Shown here: positions 6,739-14,625 of the stretch, in pieces
Layout of the letters: every line of letters starts with the position of its first letter
Numbering within the stretch: the first letter of the stretch is position 1
NCBI GenBank assembly: GCA_965368335.1
Contig: CBDUMN010000062.1
Span: 1 to 20,213 of the forward strand
From: CBDUMN01 sp965368335
GTDB lineage: Bacteria > Pseudomonadota > Alphaproteobacteria > Rhodospirillales > JAPHRK01
Length of the DNA stretch: 20,213 nt
Direction of reading: 5' to 3'
Notes under the pieces: model-generated
What the model saw: only the letters and a program-made list of their open reading frames with translations
Databases searched by the model: none
What the model was told of the DNA's origin: nothing
Program-made: the position numbers and the translations under genes

Positions 6739-7797
6739 ATGAAAAACGCCGTCGATCCAACCCTGACCCTCGACCAGTTCGATTTCGAACTGCCGCCCGA
6801 GACCATTGCGCAAAGGCCCGTAAGCCCGAGGGACGCGGCGCGTCTGCTGCTGGTTGGGGAAGAGGGGCTGGAAGACAAGGGTGTGCTCGACCTGCCGGAC
6901 CTTCTGGAACCGGGCGATTTGTTGGTCACCAACGATACGCGGGTGATTCCTGCCCGGCTGTTGGGCAAGCGGCGCGGCGCCAAGGTGGAGGTGACGCTCC
7001 ACAAGATGGAAGGCCCCAACCTTTGGCGCGCTTTCGCCCGCCCGGCCAAGAAGCTGAAAGAGGGTGATCGGGTTGATTTCACCGAGAATTTTTCGGCTCA
7101 GGTTGCGCAGAAAGGGGAAATGGGCGAGGTCACCCTGGCCTTCGACCGGGAAGGGCCGGAGCTGATGGAAGCGCTTGAGGCGCATGGGGGCATGCCGCTA
7201 CCGCCCTATATCAAGCGCGAAGGACTGGCCGATAGGCAGGACAAAAGCGATTACCAAACCCTGTTTGCCGAAAAGGATGGGGCCGTGGCCGCGCCGACGG
7301 CGGGTTTGCATTTCACGCCCCGTTTGATCGAGGCGCTGGAGGCCCGTGGCATCAAACGAACGACCGTGACCCTTCATGTGGGGGCGGGGACTTTCCTGCC
7401 GGTCAAGGTCGATAAGGTGGCCGAGCATAAGATGCATGCCGAGTATGGCGAGGTCGATCAAGCCACGGTCGATTTGATCGAAAAAACCAAGAAAGCCGGG
7501 AATAAAGTGGTCGCCGTGGGCACCACGTCGTTGCGGCTGCTTGAGAGCGCGGCAGGCGAAGACGGAAAGTTTTCTCCGTTTGCCGGGGAGACGGATATCT
7601 TCATCACGCCCGGATATCGGTTCAAAGTCGTCGACCGGCTGTTGACCAACTTCCATCTGCCCAAATCGACCCTATTCATGCTGGTTTCCGCCGTGGCCGG
7701 GCTGGAAACCATGCAGACGGCCTACCGGCATGCTATTGAAACCGGCTACCGATTTTACTCTTATGGCGATTGCAGCTTGTTGACGGTGAAACGATGA
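6739..7797 (+). CDS. queA: S-adenosylmethionine:tRNA ribosyltransferase-isomerase QueA
   Basis: QueA transfers and rearranges the ribosyl group of S-adenosylmethionine onto preQ1 already in tRNA, giving epoxyqueuosine at wobble position 34. The 352 residues match the family length. Signatures include FDFELPPETIAQRP at the N-terminus, NDTRVIPARL near residue 65, LPPYIKR near 155, the strongly conserved VAAPTAGLHFT near 187, and NFHLPKSTLFMLVSA near the C-terminus. ATG 6739 places the family's N-terminal motif about 13 residues in; its ribosome binding site is poor. Its stop overlaps the tgt start by 4 bp, and tgt in turn overlaps queF, so the three form an operon. Confidence 0.96.
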   Translation: MKNAVDPTLTLDQFDFELPPETIAQRPVSPRDAARLLLVGEEGLEDKGVLDLPDLLEPGDLLVTNDTRVIPARLLGKRRGAKVEVTLHKMEGPNLWRAFARPAKKLKEGDRVDFTENFSAQVAQKGEMGEVTLAFDREGPELMEALEAHGGMPLPPYIKREGLADRQDKSDYQTLFAEKDGAVAAPTAGLHFTPRLIEALEARGIKRTTVTLHVGAGTFLPVKVDKVAEHKMHAEYGEVDQATVDLIEKTKKAGNKVVAVGTTSLRLLESAAGEDGKFSPFAGETDIFITPGYRFKVVDRLLTNFHLPKSTLFMLVSAVAGLETMQTAYRHAIETGYRFYSYGDCSLLTVKR

Positions 7798-8921
7798 CCC
7801 AATTCGGTTTTGAGCTTTTGGGAATGGATGGCGCGGCGCGGCGCGGGCGGGTGACCACCGGTCGCGGAACCATTGAGACGCCCGCCTTTATGCCCGTCGG
7901 CACGGCGGCCACCGTTAAGGCCATGCTGCCCGAAAGTGTCAAAAGCACCGGGGCCGAGATCATCCTCGGCAATACCTATCATTTGATGCTGCGCCCCACT
8001 GCCGAACGTATCGACCGGCTCGGCGGTCTGCACAAATTTATGAACTGGAAGGGGCCGATTCTCACCGATTCAGGCGGTTTCCAGGTGATGAGCCTGGCCG
8101 ATCTGCGCAAGATCACCGAAGAAGGCGTGCGCTTCAGGTCCCATGTTGACGGCAGTTATCACGACTTGTCACCCGAGCGCTCCATGGAAATCCAGCGCCT
8201 GCTGGATGCCGACATCACCATGGCGTTCGACGAGTGCCCGAGCTTCGATTCCAGCGAGCAGGAAGTCATCGAGTCCATGCGGCTTTCCATGCGTTGGGCG
8301 GCGCGCTCCAAGGAAGCCTTCGTTGAGCGCGAGGGCTATGGGCTGTTCGGTATTGTTCAGGGCGGCGTGCATAAGGATTGGCGCGAGGAATCGGCTAAGG
8401 CGCTCACCGAAATTGGGTTTGACGGCTATGCCGTGGGCGGATTGGCTGTCGGGGAAGGCCAGGAGTTGATGTTCTCAACGCTCGATTTCACCTGTCCCAT
8501 GCTGCCCACCGACCGGCCGCGCTATCTCATGGGAGTGGGCAAGCCTTCCGATCTGGTGGGCGCGGTCAAGCGCGGTATCGATATGTTCGATTGTGTCATG
8601 CCGACCCGCTCGGGGCGCACCGGCCAAGCCTTCACCCGCCGGGGCTCGATCAATATCCGTAATGCCCGCCACAACGAAGACCCGCGTCCTTTGGATGAAG
8701 ACTGTAGTTGTCCGGCTTGCTCAAGCTACAGCCGCGCCTATCTGCATCACTTGAACAAGACCGGCGAAATTCTCGGTTCCATGCTTCTGACCTGGCATAA
8801 TCTCCAGTATTATCAGGACCTGATGAAGGGATTGCGTCAGGCCATCGAGGCTGAGGCGCTCGATGCATTTATCGAAGATTTCGAGGCCAAGCAGGCACTG
8901 GGAGACATTGAACCGCTATGA
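7794..8921 (+). CDS. tgt: tRNA-guanine transglycosylase Tgt
   Basis: Tgt exchanges guanine 34 of GUN-anticodon tRNAs for preQ1. It has 375 residues when started at ATG 7794, which overlaps the queA stop as ATGA. Catalytic and metal residues line up with the well-studied Zymomonas enzyme: D92 in TDSGGFQVMSL, nucleophile D266 in DCVMPTRSGR, and zinc ligands C304, C306 and C309 (CSCPAC) with H335 (WHNLQ). The spacing between D266 and the zinc site matches the family. It is the second gene of queA-tgt-queF, and its stop overlaps the queF start by 4 bp, so translation is probably coupled through all three. Confidence 0.97.
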   Translation: MTQFGFELLGMDGAARRGRVTTGRGTIETPAFMPVGTAATVKAMLPESVKSTGAEIILGNTYHLMLRPTAERIDRLGGLHKFMNWKGPILTDSGGFQVMSLADLRKITEEGVRFRSHVDGSYHDLSPERSMEIQRLLDADITMAFDECPSFDSSEQEVIESMRLSMRWAARSKEAFVEREGYGLFGIVQGGVHKDWREESAKALTEIGFDGYAVGGLAVGEGQELMFSTLDFTCPMLPTDRPRYLMGVGKPSDLVGAVKRGIDMFDCVMPTRSGRTGQAFTRRGSINIRNARHNEDPRPLDEDCSCPACSSYSRAYLHHLNKTGEILGSMLLTWHNLQYYQDLMKGLRQAIEAEALDAFIEDFEAKQALGDIEPL

Positions 8922-9382
8922 CCGATGAGATTTACCAGAACCTCACACAACTGGGCGGGACAAGCGAAACGCCCAAGAGCCCCGAAGAGGCGGTGATTGA
9001 AGCCGTGCCCAATCCGCAGGCCGATACGGATTATGTCGCCCGGTTTACCGCGCCTGAATTCACCTCGCTTTGTCCGGTGACCGGCCAGCCGGATTTCGCT
9101 CATCTGGTGATCGACTATGTACCCGGCGATTTGCTGATCGAGAGCAAGTCCTTAAAGCTTTTTCTCACCTCGTTTCGCAACCATGGGGCCTTCCATGAAG
9201 ATTGCACGGTGACGATTGGTAAGCGGTTGGTTGAGGCGGCTAGGCCTAAGTGGCTGCGCATTGGCGGCTATTGGTATCCGCGTGGCGGCATCCCGATCGA
9301 TGTTTTCTGGCAGACCGGTGAAGCGCCGTCGGGTCTGTGGGTCCCTGAACAAGGGGTAGCCACTCACCGAGGAAGAGGATAA
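8918..9382 (+). CDS. queF: NADPH-dependent 7-cyano-7-deazaguanine reductase QueF
   Basis: QueF reduces the nitrile preQ0 to the amine preQ1 with two NADPH, the step between QueC and Tgt. The 154 residues fit the short, unimodular QueF type. The active-site cysteine lies in TSLCPVTGQPD (near residue 53), and the QueF signature ESKSLKLFLTSFRN follows near residue 77, then HEDC. The glycine- and arginine-containing tail THRGRG is a little unusual. The ATG overlaps the tgt stop as ATGA. No terminator is apparent before the next plus-strand gene 39 bp downstream. Confidence 0.96.
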   Translation: MTDEIYQNLTQLGGTSETPKSPEEAVIEAVPNPQADTDYVARFTAPEFTSLCPVTGQPDFAHLVIDYVPGDLLIESKSLKLFLTSFRNHGAFHEDCTVTIGKRLVEAARPKWLRIGGYWYPRGGIPIDVFWQTGEAPSGLWVPEQGVATHRGRG

Positions 9383-9421
9383 GCTCTTACCCAATTCAAT
9401 GCCTGGGGGAGGGCGTTTAGG

Positions 9422-10345
9422 GTGGGAATCAGAAATATTTTACGTTGCTTGATGGCGCTCGCCGTTTTGCTGAGCGCAGGGGTGGTGCGCGCCGAGGAGC
9501 CAGGAGAAACCATTACCTGGCTCTATCCAATCTATCCGCCCGCCTTCATGCCCGAAGGACCGGACAAGGGCACAGGGATATTGGAAAACACCCTGACCCT
9601 GATTCAGCAGGAGCTTCCCAACTACAAGCACGTTACCTCGGTCGCCAACATGAAGCGGTTGCTGAAATCGATTAAGGCCGAGCGGTTCGTTTGCAGTTCG
9701 CTTTTGATGAAGACGCCGGGCCGGGAGAAATTTATCGCTTTTTCCAAACCCTATATCATGACCCATGCTTACCGCATCATCGTGCGAGCGAAGGATCAAA
9801 AGAAGTTTGATGGCATGACCAACAAGAACGGCGCCCTTTCCCTCCGCCGGTTATTGGAAAATAACGGCCTTAGAATTGGAATTACCGAGGGGCGGTCTTA
9901 TTCGCCACCGGTGAATGCTTATTTGAAAAAGGGCGTCACCGAGGCCAACAGTTACACTTCGACCAGCCATGATCTGTTGCGGGCCCTGCTTAAGATGACG
10001 GCCCATCGGCGCATTGACTACACCATCGGCTATCCCGTCGAGATCACCTATCTTTCCCGCCAAATGGGGATGGATGGAGACTTCGTATCCTATGCCATTG
10101 CGGAAAGTGCGGAGACCTATGTGGCCCATGTCGGCTGCCCTAAAAATCAATGGGGCGAAGAGGTCATTGCAGCGCTCAATCCGAAAATTGAGACGTTGCG
10201 GCTGGATGAAAGGGTTTATGGGGCCTACATGAAATGGGTTGATGAGCCGACGGGCCGACAGTACAAAAATATGGTGCTGAGACGGTTTGGCGGCGAAGCT
10301 GTCATGGCCGGTGAAACGCCCGCTGAATCTGGAAAAAATCAGTGA
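9422..10345 (+). CDS. Periplasmic solute-binding-like protein (SBP family 3-type)
   Basis: A 307-residue exported protein. The GTG start has a GGGGGAGGG ribosome binding site. The signal peptide covers about residues 1-24, with cleavage likely after VVRA and before EE. The mature part looks like an amino-acid-type binding fold: WLYPIYPPAFMPEGPDKGTGI at the start of lobe 1, FSKPYIMTHAYRIIV near the hinge, then GLRIGITEGRSY and a lobe 2 with DYTIGYPVEITYL. Members of this group often occur without transporter genes, and none is adjacent here, so the ligand and any partner are unknown. It follows queF by 39 bp without an obvious terminator and could be read through from the que operon, but its function does not suggest a queuosine role. 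Confidence 0.72.
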   Translation: MGIRNILRCLMALAVLLSAGVVRAEEPGETITWLYPIYPPAFMPEGPDKGTGILENTLTLIQQELPNYKHVTSVANMKRLLKSIKAERFVCSSLLMKTPGREKFIAFSKPYIMTHAYRIIVRAKDQKKFDGMTNKNGALSLRRLLENNGLRIGITEGRSYSPPVNAYLKKGVTEANSYTSTSHDLLRALLKMTAHRRIDYTIGYPVEITYLSRQMGMDGDFVSYAIAESAETYVAHVGCPKNQWGEEVIAALNPKIETLRLDERVYGAYMKWVDEPTGRQYKNMVLRRFGGEAVMAGETPAESGKNQ

Positions 10346-10358
10346 TTTCTGCTATACT
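10330..10358 (+). promoter_or_regulatory. Possible promoter for the 105-residue gene
   Basis: An extended -10, TGCTATACT (10350-10358), follows TGGAAA (10330-10335) at a 17-bp spacing. It overlaps the end of the preceding gene and lies about 100 bp before the next start. It was read by eye; the -35 is weak. Confidence 0.35.
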
Positions 10359-10458
10359 GTTCAATTGATCGGCCGGTTCTTATTCGAGGGCCGTCGCGGC
10401 GGTTTCCGAACGATTTCCCGGTCGCCCTGACTTTCGCCAAAGGAAGGGAGGTTTCGCC

Positions 10459-10776
10459 ATGAAATGTATGATGCTGTTTACCGGTAGCGGCCCGTTGGTC
10501 ATCTTGACCTCGCACATAAAAATGACCGACACGCCCCTGCTTGCCAAACTCACGGCCAAGGGGATCGATAAATTCATCGCTTATGAAATCCCCATCGAAA
10601 TGGCCCGCGCTCGTTATGGCGGTCACTTCACTGTCGTTGAAAGCGACCTGCACGAAGACGACGACTTGCGGATTCTCGACTACAACGGCGAACGCGCCTT
10701 CAGACTGTTCCATTTCTCGGAACTGGAAGGTCCGTTTATGTATGAAGCTGGAGAAGAAGCGGCCAAAGTCGCCTGA
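10459..10776 (+). CDS. Conserved-looking small cytosolic protein, function unknown
   Basis: A 105-residue soluble protein with no signal peptide or membrane segment. ATG 10459 has an AAGGAAGGGAGG ribosome binding site 7 nt upstream. The sequence alternates hydrophobic and polar residues in an alpha/beta manner (MMLFTGSGPLVILTSHIK, then HFTVVESDLHEDDDLRILDY and GPFMYEAGEEAAKVA). I do not recognise a domain. A hairpin without a U-run follows 10 bp past the stop. It has its own likely promoter, so it is probably transcribed alone. Confidence 0.65.
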   Translation: MKCMMLFTGSGPLVILTSHIKMTDTPLLAKLTAKGIDKFIAYEIPIEMARARYGGHFTVVESDLHEDDDLRILDYNGERAFRLFHFSELEGPFMYEAGEEAAKVA

Positions 10777-10786
10777 GTTGGCAATA

Positions 10787-10814
10787 AGAGCAGGCGGGAG
10801 CTCCCACCTGTGCT
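10787..10814 (+). terminator. GC-rich hairpin past the 105-residue gene
   Basis: CAGGCGGGAG followed by CTCCCACCTG (10791-10810) forms a stem with one C/A mismatch around a perfect GGGAGCTCCC core. No U-run follows, so intrinsic termination would be weak. It lies just before the queD remnant. Confidence 0.35.
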
Positions 10815-10823
10815 GTTGAACCG

Positions 10824-10880
10824 CTTGCCCGTATGATGCGCCTGCGGTGTAGGTTTTGCGCGCCTCAACTTTACTTCGCT
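10824..10880 (-). pseudogene. Decayed copy of the queD 3' end
   Basis: The minus strand here resembles the last part of queD (12881-12936). A 33-nt block at 10840-10872 matches 12899-12931 at 29 positions, and all four differences are transitions. The match continues to about 10824 with two 1-nt gaps and one more G/A change through ATACGGGC. It also continues to the border of the palindrome at 10879, with a 4-nt insertion. Where the frame is kept it would read KVEARKTYTAG beside KVEVRETCTAG in QueD. No start, no complete domain and several indels show it is a remnant. It lies beyond the end of the FIST-GGDEF gene in the same orientation as queD. Confidence 0.72.
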
Positions 10881-10896
10881 AGGGTCAGGACCCTAG
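10879..10896. repeat. Dispersed palindrome, copy 1
   Basis: CTAGGGTC-AG-GACCCTAG is a perfect inverted repeat of 8-bp arms around AG. It lies 20 bp past the FIST-GGDEF stop codon. The core GGGTCAGGACCC recurs at 12840, and in degenerate form at 15688 and 19810. Confidence 0.85.
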
Positions 10897-10916
10897 AAGA
10901 GGGAGTTTCGAGGTTT

Positions 10917-12692
10917 TTACGAGGCCGGTTGGGCCTGCACCCGGTTTCGGCCCCCTTCTTTAGCTTCGTAGAGCGCCCGGTCAGCACGTTCCAAAATATG
11001 TATAAGGTCGTCCCCTTCGTTATATGTGGCGATGCCGAAACTGCAGGTCTTATGTTTGACAACCGGGAAGGGCGTTTGCTCGATTACTTTGCGCAGTTTT
11101 TCAGCCGTGATGAAGGCTTTATCGATTTTGGCGTGTGGAAGGATCAGCAAAAATTCCTCGCCGCCCCAGCGACCTAAAATATCCGCTTCGCGGATTTCAC
11201 GGCGTAAAACATTGGCTAAATGCACCAAAACCCGATCACCGACCAAATGGCCATGCGTATCGTTGACTCTCTTGAAATGGTCCATGTCGAGGAGAATTAC
11301 TGAAAAAGGCTCTCTGTATCGTTGTGCGACGCCCATTGCATTTTCAAGTGCTTCATCCAATTTGCGGCGATTGTTTAAGCCGGTCAGTTGGTCGGTTGTC
11401 GACATTTTCAAGATGCTCTGGTTTGCCGTTTCCAGCTCATTTGTGACGGCATTAACAAAATGAACCAAGCGCGAGATGATGCGTGAATGTTGATGGGCGT
11501 ATGGATCGTTTAGATTGTCATCAACCTGTAGTTTTGTCGGTGATTTGTCCGTATGAGACTCAATTTTTCCTTCGCGTAAGCAGACAGCGACCATTGTGGA
11601 GTTAAGTAGTTGGAGATTGTCATTGTGAAAAAAGAATTCGCCATATGTGTAAAACCCGAACGCCGGAGCGATATCCTGAAAAGGCAGGGTTTCGAGGTTG
11701 GTCTGATCTTGCATCAAAAAGCGTCGACAACCGCAGGTGTAGAGAAATATCGCCTGCGGTGAAAGGGCCATGGCCGTCTTATGGATATCTTCGGCGTTTG
11801 AGAGGATTAGACTGGGATCGCCGTAACCGATGCGAAAGTGCTCGCCTTCCCCTATATCCGCCACAAACCGTAGGCCGCCGTCCTTATCCACGGCGACCGG
11901 TACGCGGGCGATATCCTCCCCGTTGCGTTTGATCAGGAAGGGAAACTCGAGAACATTGAGAAAGAAATTTTCATCGTTGGGGAGACCCAGATAGCGGCTG
12001 TAAATGTTGAAAGCCGGGGCGTTGTCCACGGTTTTGACGACCATGCCATCGACCGCGGTAATCGTCATTTCCTTGCTGAGCGGTCGCCACCCTAAATATG
12101 TCTGACAGTCGATATGAAGGTCTTGTCCACGCAAAACGACGCCGATGACGCCATGGGTCAAGCTCTCGGTTCCCGAAAACACCAGAGATTGGTTCATTTG
12201 TGCATAATCCCCCGCACCGCCACCAAATACGGGAAAATTTATGCCGGAGGATTCTAAGCCGTTTAGAAATGTCGTAGCGTCGATGCTGAGGGGCGTCGCC
12301 AAAATCAATAAGCCAGCGATGTCGTCTCCGACCGCCATTACGGTCTTAAAAAATTCCCGACCGAGCGCATATTCCCGCCCTGGTTTGCAGGGAAGGGAGA
12401 CGCAATCGACCTTTGATGAAGCGAAGAAGGTAAAGCCTATCACCGTTTGGTCGGTGAGTGTGTTTCCGTCGGCAATTTCACCAACGGTCGATGCGCCGAC
12501 AACGACGGCCCTAGGCATCCGCCCAACAATCTGCGCCGTGACTTTGGAACACAGCTGAACATCCGTTGATGCTGTAAATACCTGAACCAGAACGGACGCC
12601 GCATCGCGGTAAGCTGAAACAACGTCATGAGATTGAAGATAGGTGTCGAATGCGTCGAAATCGTCCAGCTTATATGTGAAGTGTTTCATCAT
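10917..12692 (-). CDS. FIST-domain diguanylate cyclase (GGDEF)
   Basis: A 591-residue signalling protein. Residues from about 25 to 385 resemble the FIST N and C sensory domains (VVVGASTVGEIADGN near residue 65, FGGGAGDYAQMNQSLVF, IFLYTCGCRRFLM), thought to bind small ligands such as amino acids. A helical linker carries NAVTNELETANQSILKMST, then a GGDEF domain starts at DQLTGLNNRRKL. The active-site loop is GGEEF at residue 510, which supports diguanylate cyclase activity, and an RxxD inhibitory site (R501 to D504) lies five residues before it, so product feedback is expected. No membrane segment is seen. An ATG at 12689 is an equal alternative start. The gene is bracketed by two palindromes. 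Confidence 0.93.
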   Translation of the reverse strand: MMKHFTYKLDDFDAFDTYLQSHDVVSAYRDAASVLVQVFTASTDVQLCSKVTAQIVGRMPRAVVVGASTVGEIADGNTLTDQTVIGFTFFASSKVDCVSLPCKPGREYALGREFFKTVMAVGDDIAGLLILATPLSIDATTFLNGLESSGINFPVFGGGAGDYAQMNQSLVFSGTESLTHGVIGVVLRGQDLHIDCQTYLGWRPLSKEMTITAVDGMVVKTVDNAPAFNIYSRYLGLPNDENFFLNVLEFPFLIKRNGEDIARVPVAVDKDGGLRFVADIGEGEHFRIGYGDPSLILSNAEDIHKTAMALSPQAIFLYTCGCRRFLMQDQTNLETLPFQDIAPAFGFYTYGEFFFHNDNLQLLNSTMVAVCLREGKIESHTDKSPTKLQVDDNLNDPYAHQHSRIISRLVHFVNAVTNELETANQSILKMSTTDQLTGLNNRRKLDEALENAMGVAQRYREPFSVILLDMDHFKRVNDTHGHLVGDRVLVHLANVLRREIREADILGRWGGEEFLLILPHAKIDKAFITAEKLRKVIEQTPFPVVKHKTCSFGIATYNEGDDLIHILERADRALYEAKEGGRNRVQAQPAS

Positions 12693-12743
12693 CCGCCCAA
12701 AAAGAAACCGGCCATCTTCAATTCATATGGAATGAGGCGTCCG

Positions 12744-12783
12744 AGTGCCCTCAAATGACGGTGATGATAGCTAAGGGGGCACT
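12744..12783. repeat. Inverted repeats upstream of the FIST-GGDEF gene
   Basis: AGTGCCC at 12744-12750 and GGGCACT at 12777-12783 are exact 7-bp inverted arms, 26 bp apart. Just beyond, GAACCA at 12790 and TGGTTC at 12807 form a second pair. They lie in the leader of the minus-strand FIST-GGDEF gene and may be regulatory or chance. Confidence 0.3.
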
Positions 12784-12839
12784 ACTTTAGAACCATTAAT
12801 AAACTTTGGTTCAACGGAGAGGCTTTTGCTGTGTTAAAC

Positions 12840-12857
12840 TTAGGGTCAGGACCCTAA
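12840..12857. repeat. Dispersed palindrome, copy 2
   Basis: TTAGGGTC-AG-GACCCTAA is a perfect 8-bp-arm palindrome with the same core as copy 1, 20 bp past the queD stop codon. It lies between queD and the FIST-GGDEF leader, and could also act as a weak transcription terminator for queD. Confidence 0.85.
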
Positions 12858-12877
12858 AAACGGCGAGAAGCTGGGAG

Positions 12878-13237
12878 TTACTCGCCCGTATAGACGCAGC
12901 CTGCGGTGCAGGTTTCGCGCACCTCGACTTTCGCCAGAAGAGGAAGCTTCGGCTTGAGCTGATCCCAGATCCAGATGGCGACGTTCTCCGAGGTGGGATT
13001 TTCCAGGCCTTCAATGTCGTTGAGATAATAGTGGTCGAGCCGGTCAAGGATCGGCTTGAAGGCCGCTTTGACGTCGGCGAAATCCATGACCCAGCCGAGA
13101 TGCTCATCCACATCGCCCGCAATCGTTAAGCCGACGCGGAAGGAGTGGCCATGCAGACGGCCGCACTTGTGACCTTCGGGCACGTTAGGCAGCAGGTGGG
13201 CTGCTTCAAAGGTGAATTCTTTATAGATTTCCATCAT
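12878..13237 (-). CDS. queD: 6-carboxy-5,6,7,8-tetrahydropterin synthase QueD
   Basis: QueD converts 7,8-dihydroneopterin triphosphate to 6-carboxytetrahydropterin, the first dedicated step to preQ0. The 119 residues fit the family. Zinc ligands are H14 (AAHLL) with H29 and H31 (LHGHS); the catalytic cysteine is C25 in HKCGRLHGHS. The conserved DHYYLND and PTSENVAIWIW motifs and a C-terminal VEVRET are present. The start is MMEIYKEF, with two adjacent ATG codons. It is the last gene of queC-queE-queD, 8 bp after queE. A decayed copy of its 3' end lies about 2 kb away at 10824-10880. Confidence 0.96.
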   Translation of the reverse strand: MMEIYKEFTFEAAHLLPNVPEGHKCGRLHGHSFRVGLTIAGDVDEHLGWVMDFADVKAAFKPILDRLDHYYLNDIEGLENPTSENVAIWIWDQLKPKLPLLAKVEVRETCTAGCVYTGE

Positions 13238-13245
13238 GTCTTTTC

Positions 13246-13878
13246 TCAGGGGATGCCAAGCACTTTATGAGTTTGCAATCCCAAACGCCACTTCGGGTTC
13301 TCCAGGCAAAAGCGGACCGCCAAGTTGGTCGCTTCTTCCAGCTCCGGCCCATCCATGGGCTGAAGGATGAAGTGGTCGAAATCCAAATCTTCGAAATCCG
13401 TCGGGTCGTTTTCCTCTTGGGGAAAAACCAGCTTCAGCTCATTGCCCGAGGTGATCAACAGGTCCGTATCGGCCTTGGGGCTGACGCAAATCCAGTCGAT
13501 GCCTTTGGGTGCTTCCAGAGTGCCGTTGGTTTCCACCGCGATCTCGAAACCCGCGTCGTGTAGCGCTTCAATGGCCGGGGCGTCAAGCTGCAAGAGCGGT
13601 TCGCCGCCGGTGCAGACGACGAAACGGCCCTGTTTTCCCGACCACCAGTGCTTCTTGACTGCATTGGCGAGGTCTTGAGCCGTCTCGAAAACGCCGCCGC
13701 CGGAACCGTCGGTGCCGACAAAATCCGTGTCACAGAAGGTGCAGATGGCGGTCGCCCGATCCGACTCGCGCCCCGACCAGAGATTGCAGCCGGTAAAGCG
13801 TAGAAAAACCGCCGGACGGCCCGAATGGACGCCTTCGCCCTGGAGGGTATAGAAAATCTCTTTAACGCTATAGGCCAT
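13246..13878 (-). CDS. queE: 7-carboxy-7-deazaguanine synthase QueE (radical SAM)
   Basis: QueE is a radical SAM enzyme that contracts the ring of 6-carboxytetrahydropterin to 7-carboxy-7-deazaguanine. The 210 residues start with YTLQGEGVHSGRPAVFLRF. The cluster cysteines are C31, C46 and C49, a CX14CX2C spacing rather than the usual CX3CX2C; this variant is known from other proteobacterial QueE proteins such as that of Burkholderia. TGGEPLLQ follows as the SAM-binding glycine motif, then ETNGT. It lies one base after the queC stop and 8 bp before queD, in a tight operon. Confidence 0.96.
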   Translation of the reverse strand: MAYSVKEIFYTLQGEGVHSGRPAVFLRFTGCNLWSGRESDRATAICTFCDTDFVGTDGSGGGVFETAQDLANAVKKHWWSGKQGRFVVCTGGEPLLQLDAPAIEALHDAGFEIAVETNGTLEAPKGIDWICVSPKADTDLLITSGNELKLVFPQEENDPTDFEDLDFDHFILQPMDGPELEEATNLAVRFCLENPKWRLGLQTHKVLGIP

Positions 13879-13879
13879 G

Positions 13880-14572
13880 CTATTGATACCGGATGGGATC
13901 TGTGGCGCCCGCCTCGCGGAATCCCTTAAGGCGCAACTGGCAGGAATCGCAATGACCGCAGGCTGCGCCTGTTTCGTCCGGGTCGTAACAACTGGTGGTC
14001 AGCCGGTAATCGACGCCGAGTTCAAGGCCGCGTTTGATGATGCCTGCCTTGGTGAGTTCCATCAGTGGTGTGTGGATGGTCAGCTTTTGTGTGCCCTCCA
14101 CGCCTGCCTTGGTCGCCAGATTGGCCATGGTCTCATAGGCCTTGATGTATTCCGGGCGGCAGTCTGGGTAGCCCGAATAATCCAGTGCGTTGACGCCGAT
14201 GAAAATATCCTGGCTTTCAATGGTTTCGGCAAACGCCAGGGCGAACGAGAGGAAAATGGTGTTGCGCGCCGGGACGTATGTGACCGGAATACCGCCGGAA
14301 ATTTCTTCATCGGCCCGGTCTTTGGGAACGTCGATATCGTCGGTCAGCGCCGAGCCGCCGAAAGCGCGCAGGTCGATCTTGCTGACCACATGGCGCTTTA
14401 CGTCCATTGCCTGGGCGATGCGCTGGGCGGCGGAAAGCTCGACCTCATGGCGCTGGCCGTACTTGAAGGAGAGGGCGTAAATATCGAAGCCTTGGTCGGC
14501 GGCGATGGCCGCGACGGTGGTCGAATCCAGGCCTCCACTCAATAAAACGACGGCTTTGGGCTTGCTGCTCAT
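13880..14572 (-). CDS. queC: 7-cyano-7-deazaguanine synthase QueC
   Basis: QueC uses ATP and ammonia to turn 7-carboxy-7-deazaguanine into the nitrile preQ0. The 230 residues carry the PP-loop SGGLDS at 12-17, FKYGQRHEVE, VPARNTIFLS and GYPDCRPEY, all typical of QueC. The zinc site is complete, with C195, C205, C208 and C211. It is the first gene of the minus-strand queC-queE-queD operon and is separated by only 53 bp from the divergent queG, so the two transcription units share a short promoter region. I see no clear preQ1 riboswitch in that region. Confidence 0.97.
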   Translation of the reverse strand: MSSKPKAVVLLSGGLDSTTVAAIAADQGFDIYALSFKYGQRHEVELSAAQRIAQAMDVKRHVVSKIDLRAFGGSALTDDIDVPKDRADEEISGGIPVTYVPARNTIFLSFALAFAETIESQDIFIGVNALDYSGYPDCRPEYIKAYETMANLATKAGVEGTQKLTIHTPLMELTKAGIIKRGLELGVDYRLTTSCYDPDETGAACGHCDSCQLRLKGFREAGATDPIRYQ

Positions 14573-14625
14573 ATTCCTGACGTGTCAAACAGTGTCTTTA
14601 AGATCAGGCGGGCTCTTAGCACGTT

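Noticed and set aside
13877..14545. 222-codon open frame on the plus strand
   Set aside because: It is antisense to queC, which carries the PP-loop and the zinc cysteines.
14573..14625. preQ1 riboswitch in the queC/queG intergenic region
   Set aside because: Only 53 bp are available and I see no preQ1 aptamer pattern with a pseudoknot tail; not supported by eye.
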